In this document: positions 8,789 through 16,560 of the stretch, one piece after another
Layout of the letters: each line of letters opens with the position of its first letter
How positions within the stretch are numbered: the first letter of the stretch is position 1
DNA from: Desulfovibrio psychrotolerans
GTDB lineage: Bacteria; Desulfobacterota; Desulfovibrionia; Desulfovibrionales; Desulfovibrionaceae
Reading direction: 5' to 3'
Assembly: GCF_013340305.1 (NCBI RefSeq)
Contig: NZ_BLVP01000001.1
Coordinates: 372,001-436,000 of the forward strand
DNA: 64,000 bases
Translations under genes and position numbers: made by a program
Notes under the pieces: model-generated
The model's database searches: none
Told to the model about the DNA's origin: nothing
Seen by the model: the letters and a program-made list of their open reading frames with translations, nothing else

Positions 8789-10460
8789 GGGCTTCTCCTT
8801 CAATCATAATGCGGTTGGCGGCTCCGGGCGGCACCATGGGCAGCACCTTCTCCTCCCTGTCCACAGGCACATGCACAAGGCACGGACCACGCTGCGCAAA
8901 AGCACGGGCAATGTCGGCATCAGGGTCAGCACTCGTTCCCAAATCCACCGTGCGCCAGCCAAACCCCTCCGCTATCTTCAAAAAATCCACCGCAATCTGG
9001 TATTCCGATGAAAAATAGTTCCCCCTGAAGAACAGTTCCTGCTGCTGATGCACCAGCCCGAGACAATTGTTGTTCAGCAGCACCACAGTCACGTTCACTT
9101 TCTGCTCCGCCGCGGTGGCGAACTCCTGAATGTTCATGAGCAGGCTTCCATCCCCGCTGAAGCAGATAACCCGCCTGTCCGGAGCGGCAAGCGAAGCCCC
9201 TATGGCAGCGGGCAGGCCAAACCCCATGGTTCCCAGCCCGCCGGAGGTAAGCCACTGCCTCTGTCGGCGGAAGGGATAGCTCTGGGCAGTCCACATCTGG
9301 TGTTTGCCCACATCGGTACACACAATGGCCCCCTCATCCGCAATCTCGCCTATACGGCGGATAAGCTTCTGCGGCGTCTCATATCCGCCCTGCACAGGCG
9401 CATGCTGCGGGAAGGCGGCCCTCAGTGCCGCAATATACTCCAGCCACTCGGCTCTCCCGTTGGGCTGCACCTTGGGCATAAGCACATCCAGCACCTCGGC
9501 AATATCGCCGAGAATCCCCACAGAGGCAGTGCGAATCTTGTCAATCTCGCTGTGGTCAATATCAATATGAATAACCTTGGCCGCAGGGCAGAACTCCTGC
9601 ACCTTGCCCGTAGCCCGGTCGTCAAAACGCACCCCGGCGGCGATAATCAGGTCGCACGCCTCCAGCGCCATATTGGTATAGCGCTCCGCGTGCATGCCCA
9701 GCATGCCGATGGAAAGGGGATGGTCACGGGGAATGGCCCCCAGCCCCATAAGCGTCATGGTCACGGGCATAGAAGCCTTTTCCGCAAGGGCGCGCACCTG
9801 CCCGCCCGCACCGGCTGCTATCACGCCCCCGCCCACCCACAGCAGCGGGCGGCGCGCCGCGTTGATCATGGCGGCAGCAGTTTCAATATCCGCATCATAG
9901 GCCTGCGGGGCAGGGTCCGCCTCGCCCGGTTCCGGCCATTGGGCAAAGGCAATTTCCGCAGTCTGTATATCGCGGGGAATATCCACAAGCACAGGACCGG
10001 GACGCCCGGACGCGGCAAGCCGGAATGCCTCCGGTATGACAGAAAGCAGCTCCTGCGCCGAGCGGACAAGAAAATTATGCTTGGTAATGGCTATGCTCAT
10101 CCCGTAGGTGTCCACCTCCTGAAAGGCGTCCGTGCCCATAAGCGGGCTGGGCACCTGCCCCGTAATGCAGACAAGGGGAACAGAATCAAGCTTGGCGTCC
10201 GCAATGGCGGTAAGAATATTGGTCGCCCCCGGCCCGGATGTGGCAAGGCACACCGCAGGCTGCCCCGTCACACGGGCCATGCCCTGCGCGATGAATCCCG
10301 CCCCCTGCTCATGGCGGGCAAGAACATGGTGTATGTGTTCACTGCGGGAGAGCGCGTCATACAGGGGCAGGTTGGCCCCTCCCGGTATGCCGGAAACAAT
10401 CCGTATCCCCTGTCGTTCAAGCAGCCTTATGGTAAGCTCTGCGCCGGTCATCCTGAACAT
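8781..10460 (-). CDS. ilvB: Acetolactate synthase, large catalytic subunit
   Basis: A 559-residue thiamine-diphosphate enzyme that condenses two pyruvates to acetolactate, or pyruvate plus 2-oxobutyrate to acetohydroxybutyrate, the first common step of valine, leucine and isoleucine synthesis. Visible features: GGANLPLYDAL near the N-terminus with the active-site Glu in LARHEQGAGFIAQG; the central FAD-binding region (GVRFDDRATGKV); and the ThDP motif GDGSLLMNIQEF ending in NNNCLGLV. The ATG at 10460 follows AGGAGG by 8 bases; an alternative ATG lies three codons later. It is followed by ilvN with overlapping reading frames and preceded by an attenuator, so end-product control acts both on transcription and on enzyme activity. 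Confidence 0.95.
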   Translation of the reverse strand: MFRMTGAELTIRLLERQGIRIVSGIPGGANLPLYDALSRSEHIHHVLARHEQGAGFIAQGMARVTGQPAVCLATSGPGATNILTAIADAKLDSVPLVCITGQVPSPLMGTDAFQEVDTYGMSIAITKHNFLVRSAQELLSVIPEAFRLAASGRPGPVLVDIPRDIQTAEIAFAQWPEPGEADPAPQAYDADIETAAAMINAARRPLLWVGGGVIAAGAGGQVRALAEKASMPVTMTLMGLGAIPRDHPLSIGMLGMHAERYTNMALEACDLIIAAGVRFDDRATGKVQEFCPAAKVIHIDIDHSEIDKIRTASVGILGDIAEVLDVLMPKVQPNGRAEWLEYIAALRAAFPQHAPVQGGYETPQKLIRRIGEIADEGAIVCTDVGKHQMWTAQSYPFRRQRQWLTSGGLGTMGFGLPAAIGASLAAPDRRVICFSGDGSLLMNIQEFATAAEQKVNVTVVLLNNNCLGLVHQQQELFFRGNYFSSEYQIAVDFLKIAEGFGWRTVDLGTSADPDADIARAFAQRGPCLVHVPVDREEKVLPMVPPGAANRIMIEGEAHA

Positions 10461-10512
10461 GCAGCATTCCTCCTGCGGACCCTTACTTGCAACCGGCGGG
10501 GGGCGGGTCAAA

Positions 10513-10548
10513 CAAAAACCCCCGCCGGAGCCTTAACGCTGGCGGGGG
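10513..10548 (-). terminator. Attenuator terminator of ilvBN
   Basis: On the minus strand CCCCCGCC (10548-10541) pairs with GGCGGGGG (10526-10519) across a 14-base loop and is followed by TTTTTGTTT. It lies between the valine-rich leader peptide and ilvB, the position of a classical amino-acid attenuator. Confidence 0.85.
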
Positions 10549-10578
10549 TGAGGTTTCCTTCGTGGGGAGACTGGCCCG

Positions 10579-10710
10579 TTACATCGCTAAGGCACCGGCA
10601 TCGCGTGAGACGACGACGTTGACGACGACATTGACGACCAATAGAACAACCGCAGCCTGCTTCAGGCTGTTCTCTGCGAAGATTCGGATGTTCTGCATGG
10701 GGTCACGCAT
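10579..10710 (-). CDS. ilvBN leader peptide (attenuation peptide)
   Basis: A 43-residue peptide starting MRDPMQNIRIFAENSLKQ. Residues 21-34 then contain ten valines and two leucines (VVLLVVNVVVNVVV). This resembles the IvbL leader of enteric ilvBN in concept but not in sequence. Ribosomes stalled on the Val/Leu codons when charged tRNA is scarce would prevent formation of the downstream terminator. A small hairpin, CAGCCTG/CAGGCTG (10653-10669), lies within the coding part and may be the first pausing hairpin. The ribosome-binding site is a modest AAGAAG. Confidence 0.85.
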   Translation of the reverse strand: MRDPMQNIRIFAENSLKQAAVVLLVVNVVVNVVVSRDAGALAM

Positions 10711-10751
10711 GGGCTTCTTCTTTTGGTAAGGAAAATCACTACGTTCACGGC

Positions 10752-10781
10752 ACAATAGAGGCCCGCGGGCGATTATGTCAA
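10752..10781 (-). promoter_or_regulatory. Sigma-70-type promoter of ilvBN
   Basis: On the minus strand TTGACA (10781-10776), an 18-base spacer and TATTGT (10757-10752). Transcription would start near 10745, giving a leader of about 35 bases before the leader peptide. Confidence 0.7.
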
Positions 10782-10799
10782 GCGGGGGACCGCTTTTCA

Positions 10800-11130
10800 T
10801 GGGGAACGCAACACCTGCATCGGTGAACGGTCGAAACGGGCCGGTGAACGGTTTCGCCCGGCAAGCGGAAAGAAATCAGAAACGGCTGACATCTTCACTC
10901 CCGACATGCTACAAGATATGCTACAACACGGGCTATAGGTCGGTCTTTCAGGCTGCAATCAGGCTGCGGACCCATGCCTTAGCAGAGTGCCATGTTTCCC
11001 AAAGGCCAGCATAAGGTTGCACAACCGTTGCCATGAAAGAACAACGCAACGTGTTCCGTTACCGGACGTTCACATGGCGCAGGCCTATCAAGCCAGTGCC
11101 TGCACCCCAACCACTCTCACGGAGTCCTCC
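10800..11130. other. Intergenic region between ilv promoter and rubredoxin
   Basis: About 330 bases without a supported gene. It contains a 10-base direct repeat GGTGAACGGT (around 10823-10853) interleaved with a CGAAAC/GTTTCG inverted pair, and a second direct repeat, ATGCTACAA, near 10907-10926. These could be regulator sites for the divergent genes, but no known operator was recognised. Confidence 0.35.
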
Positions 11131-11349
11131 ATGGCAAAACCGGAAGAAATGTACCAGTGCCAGACCACCAACTGCGGTTACATCTACAACCCCGACAAAG
11201 GTGACCGAAAAGGCAAAGTTCCCGCAGGAACCGCCTTTGCAGACCTGCCGGAATCATGGCGTTGCCCCATCTGCGGCGGAACCAAGAAATGTTTCCGCCC
11301 CCTTGCCGGTCCCGGTTCCGCCCGTGAGGTAACCTGCGAAACGCCCTGA
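11131..11349 (+). CDS. Rubredoxin with C-x4-C first iron motif
   Basis: A 72-residue one-iron electron carrier. The second knuckle is standard (WRCPICG, C45 and C48). The first reads CQTTNCGYIY (C10 and C15), with four residues between the cysteines instead of the usual two. A rubredoxin of this variant type was described from Desulfovibrio desulfuricans, so I assign it to that second rubredoxin family. The C-terminus is about 15 residues longer than a minimal rubredoxin and carries extra cysteines. The ATG at 11131 is preceded by GGAG. Rubredoxins in these anaerobes donate electrons to oxygen- and superoxide-detoxifying enzymes; the multicopper oxidase gene follows 148 bases downstream. Confidence 0.9.
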   Translation: MAKPEEMYQCQTTNCGYIYNPDKGDRKGKVPAGTAFADLPESWRCPICGGTKKCFRPLAGPGSAREVTCETP

Positions 11350-11497
11350 ACTGTGCCATACCACCCCTCTTGCTGATAAGAAGGCAAAGAAGGCGGACTG
11401 GCTATCAAGTGAACAGTTTGCCAGACAAACCGGCACGCGGCGATCCGGGGTGTATCCCCTTCCCCGGGGCAACGCATAGCGCACAAGGAGACGCTGC

Positions 11498-13495
11498 ATG
11501 GCAACACTCCCACCCCACCCTGCAGGAGTACCCTGCTCCGCAGCCGTTTCGCATACGCACTCCGCAGCCACATCGCCCCTTACCTGTAATCATGCCGATG
11601 CGGAACCGACCAAACGTGCTTCCGAACACAGTGTCGCACCCGAAGATATCTCCAGACGCACATTCCTGCGTATGGCAGCAGCGGGAAGCCTGCTCCTGCT
11701 GCCCCCCGTCCGCCTTCTGGCACAGACAGGCCACGCCGCGCACACATCACACCCCGCACAAACCGTCCGCAGCAGCCTGCATGCTCCCGTGAACAACATC
11801 CCGAAGGTGCTGACGGTGAAGGAAGCAGGAATCCGGGCGCAAGGTCTGCCCCCGCTTGTTTACGAAGCACAGACAGAGCACGGAGTCGTGCATAACCCCA
11901 CCTTTGTGGTCCGCCGGGGCGAGCGGTTTGCACTGCGCATGGAAAACACCCTGAAGGAACCCACCATCATTCACTGGCACGGAGTGGAGTGCGATTGGCG
12001 GCAGGCCGGGCACCCGCGCTATGAGGCAGGGCCGGGGCAGACGTACAACTATGATTTTCCCGTCACCAACAGGGCGGCAACGCTCTGGTATCACCCTCAT
12101 CCCCACGGCGTCACAGGAAAACAGGCGCATCAGGGACTTGTAGGATTCTTCATTGTGCGCGATGCGCAAGAAGAATCCTTTGCGGAACGGCTCGGTGTGC
12201 GGCTTGGCGTCTCAGACCTGCCTGTCGCCATACACGACAGGCGGCTGGACCCATCCGGCCAGCCGATATACGCCCCAACCCCCGAGGACTTCCAGATGGG
12301 CTGGCTGGGAAACGCCGTGTTCTGCAATAATGAACGCCATGCCCGTATTTCCGTTCCGGCGGGATATGTCCGCCTGCGCTTGCTCAACGCCTGCAACGCC
12401 CGCCTGCTTAAACTCGGCGTTATGGCACACGATGCACCGCTGCCGTTCACCGTCATTGCTGCCGATGGCGGTTTTCTCACCGCCCCCGTTTCCGCAAAGG
12501 CTGTATTTATGGCTCCCGGTGAACGGACAGAAATTCTGCTGGACCTGCGCAGATTCGCTCCGGAAACAGCTGTCAGCATCGTCAACCTCCCGTTCGATCC
12601 CATGCACAATGAACATGAAGGGCACGGAGCCGCCGGGCATGACGGGCATAACGGGCATGACGGACAGGCGGGACAGAAAACCTCTGCGGCCCATTCTGAT
12701 CATCAGCAGGCAATACCGCATGCGGCGGACAATAGATTGAATAGTTCGCATCCCTCCCCGCACGCAGCACACAGCGAACAAGAAAACCATGGGGCACACG
12801 AAGGGCACCGGGAACAGGAAGAGACTGCTGCCCACATACAGCACGGGGCTTCAGCCCCTCCCGTCTCTCACGGGGCGCACGCCCTGCCGCAGGACATACT
12901 CCCGGAAGGAAGCCCCTTCGTCATCGCCACGCTCCAAACGACCCTTCCCGACACAAAACCATCTCAGTCGCCACTCTCCGATGTGCCGCCCGCGCTGCCG
13001 GATTCGTACTCCCCGTCATTCAAAGCAGCCATCGCCCTGAGTGAGCACCCGGCCACAAAAGATGAAATCCCGGTGCAACGTTTCCGGCTGGCACTGTCCG
13101 GCAGCGGTCATGAGGCCAAATGGACCATAAACGGGCTCACGTTCGACATGCACGCCACCCCCATCCGGGTGCCTGCGCGTTCTGCCGAAATCTGGGAACT
13201 GGAAAATGAACAACGCAGCATGCCGCACCCCATGCACCTGCACGGCTACTTCTTCCAAGTCCTTGCACGGGTAAACAGTCCGCAGCAGGTACAGGAACTC
13301 GCGCAGGATGCCAAAGGCCGCGTTGCCACCGATCTGGGCCCGAAGGATACCGTGCTCGTCTGGCCCGGAGAAACAGTCCGCATTCTGGTGGATTTCTCCC
13401 ACCCCTACCCGGAAGAAGCACAGTTGTTCATGTTCCACTGCCATAACCTCGAACATGAGGATGCCGGAATGATGCTCAATGTTCTGGTGGAGTAA
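11498..13495 (+). CDS. Tat-exported multicopper oxidase with His-rich insert
   Basis: A 665-residue three-cupredoxin-domain oxidase. A twin-arginine signal (SRRTFLRMAAAGSLLLLPP) begins at about residue 51, after an unusually long N-terminal stretch. The copper ligands are visible in the canonical places: IIHWHGVECDW, LWYHPHPHGV, HPMHLHGYFFQV and FMFHCHNLEHEDAGM, that is a type-1 site plus the trinuclear cluster. Between domains 2 and 3 (about residues 370-460) there is a long His/Gly/Glu-rich insert with repeated HEGH, GHDGHNGHDG type motifs, reminiscent of Met/His-rich copper-loading loops in CueO and PcoA. It probably oxidises Cu(I) or organic substrates in the periplasm, using oxygen. The ATG follows AAGGAGA. 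No copper exporter is adjacent. Confidence 0.9.
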   Translation: MATLPPHPAGVPCSAAVSHTHSAATSPLTCNHADAEPTKRASEHSVAPEDISRRTFLRMAAAGSLLLLPPVRLLAQTGHAAHTSHPAQTVRSSLHAPVNNIPKVLTVKEAGIRAQGLPPLVYEAQTEHGVVHNPTFVVRRGERFALRMENTLKEPTIIHWHGVECDWRQAGHPRYEAGPGQTYNYDFPVTNRAATLWYHPHPHGVTGKQAHQGLVGFFIVRDAQEESFAERLGVRLGVSDLPVAIHDRRLDPSGQPIYAPTPEDFQMGWLGNAVFCNNERHARISVPAGYVRLRLLNACNARLLKLGVMAHDAPLPFTVIAADGGFLTAPVSAKAVFMAPGERTEILLDLRRFAPETAVSIVNLPFDPMHNEHEGHGAAGHDGHNGHDGQAGQKTSAAHSDHQQAIPHAADNRLNSSHPSPHAAHSEQENHGAHEGHREQEETAAHIQHGASAPPVSHGAHALPQDILPEGSPFVIATLQTTLPDTKPSQSPLSDVPPALPDSYSPSFKAAIALSEHPATKDEIPVQRFRLALSGSGHEAKWTINGLTFDMHATPIRVPARSAEIWELENEQRSMPHPMHLHGYFFQVLARVNSPQQVQELAQDAKGRVATDLGPKDTVLVWPGETVRILVDFSHPYPEEAQLFMFHCHNLEHEDAGMMLNVLVE

Positions 13496-13587
13496 CGGTT
13501 GCCGATGCGAACACGGCGGAACTCTCCCGGCATATCGCAGGCAGAGGTTTCCCCTCGCATGGACAGAAGCCTGCCCACGTATGCCAC

Positions 13588-13677
13588 GATGGGGCTGAGG
13601 AAACACACAACAGAGCCGCAACACTCAAGAAGATTGCTGCGGCTCTGGGGATTCAGTGGGAACAGATTGAGGAGTAA
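13588..13677 (+). pseudogene. Remnant of an XRE-type HTH regulator (C-terminal end)
   Basis: The frame ending at the TAA at 13675-13677 reads RAATLKKIAAALGIQWEQ followed by IEE and stop. This matches the last helices of Cro/CI-family regulators (usually ...ATLQKIAEALGV...). No start codon or N-terminal helix-turn-helix precedes it, so only the tail is left. It lies at the GC-rich edge of the AT-rich patch, as expected for a broken mobile-element regulator. Confidence 0.5.
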
Positions 13678-13727
13678 GAGTTATGGAAAACAAATCCCAT
13701 GGCTAGTTCAAGTACGAATCTTGACTA

Positions 13728-14522
13728 CTACTCTGTCTGATCAAAAAAAAAGTCATTCCATGACCCATTTAATCGATAGCTAATTAACCATGGCTCCTGA
13801 TAGTAATGGACGGAGGTAGCCCTCAGGCGTTGGTCAAGAAGTTGTATATGATATGGAAAATAATTAGGAATATTAAGCATTGCATGATCCCATGCCCCTT
13901 GTATTCCTGAATATTTTGATTTTTTACAACTAAACAAGTTAAATCCTGTATTGTTTATGTTTGTGTTCGTATGAATGAGAATATCTTTGACTCCACCTTT
14001 CGCAAAAAAATCAAACATAACTTTAATGCCCGAAGGAGAGATGAAATATATAGTCTCAAACGATATTACAACTCGCGATTTTCCATCATCTGGGAATATT
14101 TTTTCTAGTAATTCTTTATTTGTTACGTCTGCTTCGTAAAATTCACAATCTGGAATAGATAAAGATTTACAAAATTGTATGCATTCTTTGTCGATGTCAA
14201 TGCCAATTATTTTCGTGTTCGGGAACTGTTTGTGAGTATGTACAACCTCGTGACCAAAAGAGCACCCTATTATAACTACCTCATCATGATTCTTACCACT
14301 AAGAAAAGAGTATATTTTTTCTTGGTAAAGGTGCTTCAATCTAGATGCTTCTTTGAGGTCTTCCCATCTATCTATTATTTTTCCGTTTAGTTCAGGAAAT
14401 TGCACGACATGATGTCTATTTTTCTTGAAATAGTATTTACTATGCATATAGCCATAAAGACGGCTTGTTCTTATAAATATTGCAAACTTGGATTTGTATA
14501 TTTTTTTTAAAATTTTTAACAT
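13728..14522 (-). CDS. AT-rich SAM-dependent methyltransferase, probably acquired
   Basis: A 264-residue protein with a class I methyltransferase motif I (VVIIGCSFGHEV, about residues 80-90), followed by KIIGIDIDKECIQFC with the acidic residue expected to bind the SAM ribose. The ATG at 14522 is preferred because GGAG lies 9 bases upstream; an earlier in-frame ATG at 14558 exists. The gene is strikingly AT-rich and lysine/asparagine-rich compared with every neighbour, a strong sign of horizontal transfer. The substrate is unknown; similar proteins occur among surface-glycan and natural-product methyltransferases. No partner genes accompany it. Confidence 0.72.
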   Translation of the reverse strand: MLKILKKIYKSKFAIFIRTSRLYGYMHSKYYFKKNRHHVVQFPELNGKIIDRWEDLKEASRLKHLYQEKIYSFLSGKNHDEVVIIGCSFGHEVVHTHKQFPNTKIIGIDIDKECIQFCKSLSIPDCEFYEADVTNKELLEKIFPDDGKSRVVISFETIYFISPSGIKVMFDFFAKGGVKDILIHTNTNINNTGFNLFSCKKSKYSGIQGAWDHAMLNIPNYFPYHIQLLDQRLRATSVHYYQEPWLISYRLNGSWNDFFFDQTE

Positions 14523-14955
14523 GTGCTTATTTCTCCATATTTTTAAAACCAACTCCATTTATTGCAATATAATTTTTCCGGCCTTATGCTTCGTGACAAT
14601 ACTATGCGGACGCGCATTGATGAATGCTTAATATTTTCATAAGGAGGAGTTAATCAAGATGTCAAGGGAAACAACGATGTCGAGGTCTCATCTCAAGTGC
14701 CCGTGCTTAAGGTTCGGGCTCAAAAGTCTATAGGGGAAATATGGTAGCTTCCCATCAGATATTCGCTTAAAAATTTGCTGGTTGTCAAAACTTGATAAAT
14801 GGAATGATATTGGCTCCCAAAGACGAGTGGCAGGTGCAACTCCAAGTCCAGAGCTTTCTCATTTTGAACTGTGAAAACTCTCAAATAGGGTGTCCGCTTA
14901 CAAGAAGTCTCGTCCCCCTCTTGCAACCCACTAATCCCGCTTTAATGCAAAAGAT
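14523..14955. other. AT-rich non-coding patch
   Basis: About 430 bases, AT-rich near the methyltransferase and intermediate towards the tRNA gene. A 68-codon minus-strand frame (14720-14926) has no recognisable motif or good ribosome-binding site and is not annotated. The stretch looks like decayed island DNA between the tRNA gene and the methyltransferase. Confidence 0.4.
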
Positions 14956-14990
14956 AAAGAAAAAGGGTTTGCAATTTTCATTGCAAACCC
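14956..14990 (-). terminator. Terminator of the initiator tRNA gene
   Basis: On the minus strand an 11-bp stem GGGTTTGCAAT/ATTGCAAACCC (14990-14965) with a GAAA loop, followed by TTTTTCTTT. It begins 12 bases after the CCA end of the tRNA. Confidence 0.85.
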
Positions 14991-15001
14991 TTGATTTCTT
15001 T

Positions 15002-15078
15002 TGGTAGCGGGGGCCGGATTTGAACCGACGGCCTTCGGGTTATGAGCCCGACGAGCTACCGAGCTGCTCCACCCCGCG
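15002..15078 (-). tRNA. Initiator tRNA-fMet (CAU)
   Basis: A 77-base cloverleaf with encoded CCA. The anticodon is CAT, with three G-C pairs at the base of the anticodon stem (GGGCTCATAACCC), the hallmark of initiator tRNA. The first position does not pair: C1 faces U72, where most bacterial initiators have C1-A72. The T arm reads GGTTCAAATCC. It sits at the border of the AT-rich patch, on the side facing the glycosyltransferase genes. Confidence 0.92.
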
Positions 15079-15167
15079 TCATGTGCAGGGGAGGTACTAC
15101 GTGTTCAGACATGTGCTGTCAATCACTGATTTACAACTTTAGGCCAATTGGGTATGTGTCTCCGGTT

Positions 15168-15890
15168 ATGACAAGAATCAATACCATATCCATCGTCGTC
15201 CCCGTATACAACGAGCAGGACAACCTCCCCGTCCTGTTCGCAGAAATAGAGCGCGCCATGGCGCGCACCGATAAAGAATGGCATGTCATCTTCGTGGATG
15301 ACGGCAGCACAGACAACAGCCTGCCCGTAATGCGCACACTGGCGGAAAAGCATCCTTCCGCCCGTTATGTGGCCTTTGCCGCCAACTGCGGACAGTCCGC
15401 CGCGTTCAAGGCAGGTTTCGATGCCGCCACCGGCGACGTCATCGTCACCATGGACGCGGACCTACAAAACGATCCGGCGGATATCCCGGACATGCTGGCG
15501 CAATATGAGCGCGGTTTTGACATGGTCATCGGCTGGCGCGCCAAGCGGCAGGATTCGCTGGTCAAAAAACTCGTTTCCCGTTTCGGCAACGCCGTGCGTA
15601 ACCGCCTGAGCAACGAGACCGTCAAAGATACAGGGTGCTCGCTCAAGGTCATGCGAACCACCATGGCGCAGCGTCTTCCCATGTTCACCGGCATGCACCG
15701 TTTCCTGCCCACGCTCATGAAGATGCAGGGCGCAACCGTGGCGGAAATCAAGGTGAACCACCGCCCCCGGCGGCACGGCGTCTCCAAGTACGGCGTATGG
15801 GACCGCGCCAAGGCCACGTTCTTCGACCTACTCGCCATCCGCTGGATGCAGAAGCGCTCATTCCGCTACAGCATCAAGGAACAGAAGTAG
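15168..15890 (+). CDS. Glycosyltransferase family 2, dolichol-phosphate-mannose-synthase-like
   Basis: A 240-residue GT-A-fold transferase: ISIVVPVYNEQDNLPVLF, FVDDGSTDNS and the metal-binding VTMDADLQNDPADIP. The QxxD/RxxxR-type segments (RAKRQDS, NRLSNETVKDTGCSLKVMR) are typical of polyprenyl-phosphate sugar transferases such as ArnC and DPM1. It lacks C-terminal membrane helices, so it would act at the cytoplasmic face on a lipid-phosphate acceptor. The ATG at 15168 has no clear Shine-Dalgarno, and an in-frame GTG 12 bases upstream is an alternative. A small membrane protein follows after 19 bases, which suggests a lipid-modification operon. Confidence 0.85.
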   Translation: MTRINTISIVVPVYNEQDNLPVLFAEIERAMARTDKEWHVIFVDDGSTDNSLPVMRTLAEKHPSARYVAFAANCGQSAAFKAGFDAATGDVIVTMDADLQNDPADIPDMLAQYERGFDMVIGWRAKRQDSLVKKLVSRFGNAVRNRLSNETVKDTGCSLKVMRTTMAQRLPMFTGMHRFLPTLMKMQGATVAEIKVNHRPRRHGVSKYGVWDRAKATFFDLLAIRWMQKRSFRYSIKEQK

Positions 15891-15909
15891 CCACGGCACA
15901 GGATACACG

Positions 15910-16344
15910 GTGGAATTCTGGCTGCGATGGACATTAACCGGCATGGGGGTCGCCATACAGGCAGCCTGCCTCATACGGCTGATGCTGCGCCGTGAACAGG
16001 CTCCAAACGTTGCACAGGCACAAAGCCCTTCCGGTACGCCCAAAGCAGATGAGGCTACCCGTCCGCAGCATATTCATGGCAGCAGTGCCTCTCCGCCCTG
16101 CGGAACACGTATTTCTTGCGGACAAAAGGCATGGCAGACCGCCGGAATACTGTCCTGCCTGCTGCTGGGAAGCATCTCCGCCCATGAGAGCGATGCCGTT
16201 TTCCTCATGGCGCAACTGCTCATTGCCGCCTTCTTCCTCATGGAGGCCCGCCGCTCCCCTCTGCCCAGCCGCACCGGGGATGAAGACCCGCTACACGGCA
16301 CCGAGCGGAACGCCCCGTCTTCCCGCAGCCGCAGCAGCAAGTAG
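15910..16344 (+). CDS. Small membrane protein, lipid-A-biosynthesis N-terminal-domain-like
   Basis: A 144-residue protein starting with GTG after AGGA. A first hydrophobic helix (about 3-24) and a pair of helices around residues 76-108 (ILSCLLLGSISA, then AVFLMAQLLIAAFFLMEARR) resemble the LABN fold, in which a three-helix unit accompanies GT2 enzymes that build undecaprenyl-phosphate sugars. The middle and C-terminal parts are polar and low-complexity. The position directly behind the GT2 gene supports a helper role in the same lipid-sugar pathway. The family call is by pattern resemblance only. Confidence 0.5.
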   Translation: MEFWLRWTLTGMGVAIQAACLIRLMLRREQAPNVAQAQSPSGTPKADEATRPQHIHGSSASPPCGTRISCGQKAWQTAGILSCLLLGSISAHESDAVFLMAQLLIAAFFLMEARRSPLPSRTGDEDPLHGTERNAPSSRSRSSK

Positions 16345-16560
16345 GCACATTTTACGGAACAGATACGTAACCGGCTTTTTTGATACTCATTTTTTCTGGC
16401 CCGAAACGGTAAGATGCCAGACGCAGGAAGTGTTCAGGCCCCGCTTCAAAAGGTGCGCGCAACGTCATACGCCCCCGCCTGTACAGTTCCCGGCAGCGAG
16501 GCATATTGCCTTTCTAGCAGCCAGCTAGCGACCGCATGAACGGATAGAAGGAACCCCGGT

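Noticed and set aside
14720-14926. 68-codon minus-strand frame in the AT-rich patch
   Set aside because: No recognisable domain and no good ribosome-binding site; an integrase remnant was considered, but no catalytic residues were seen.
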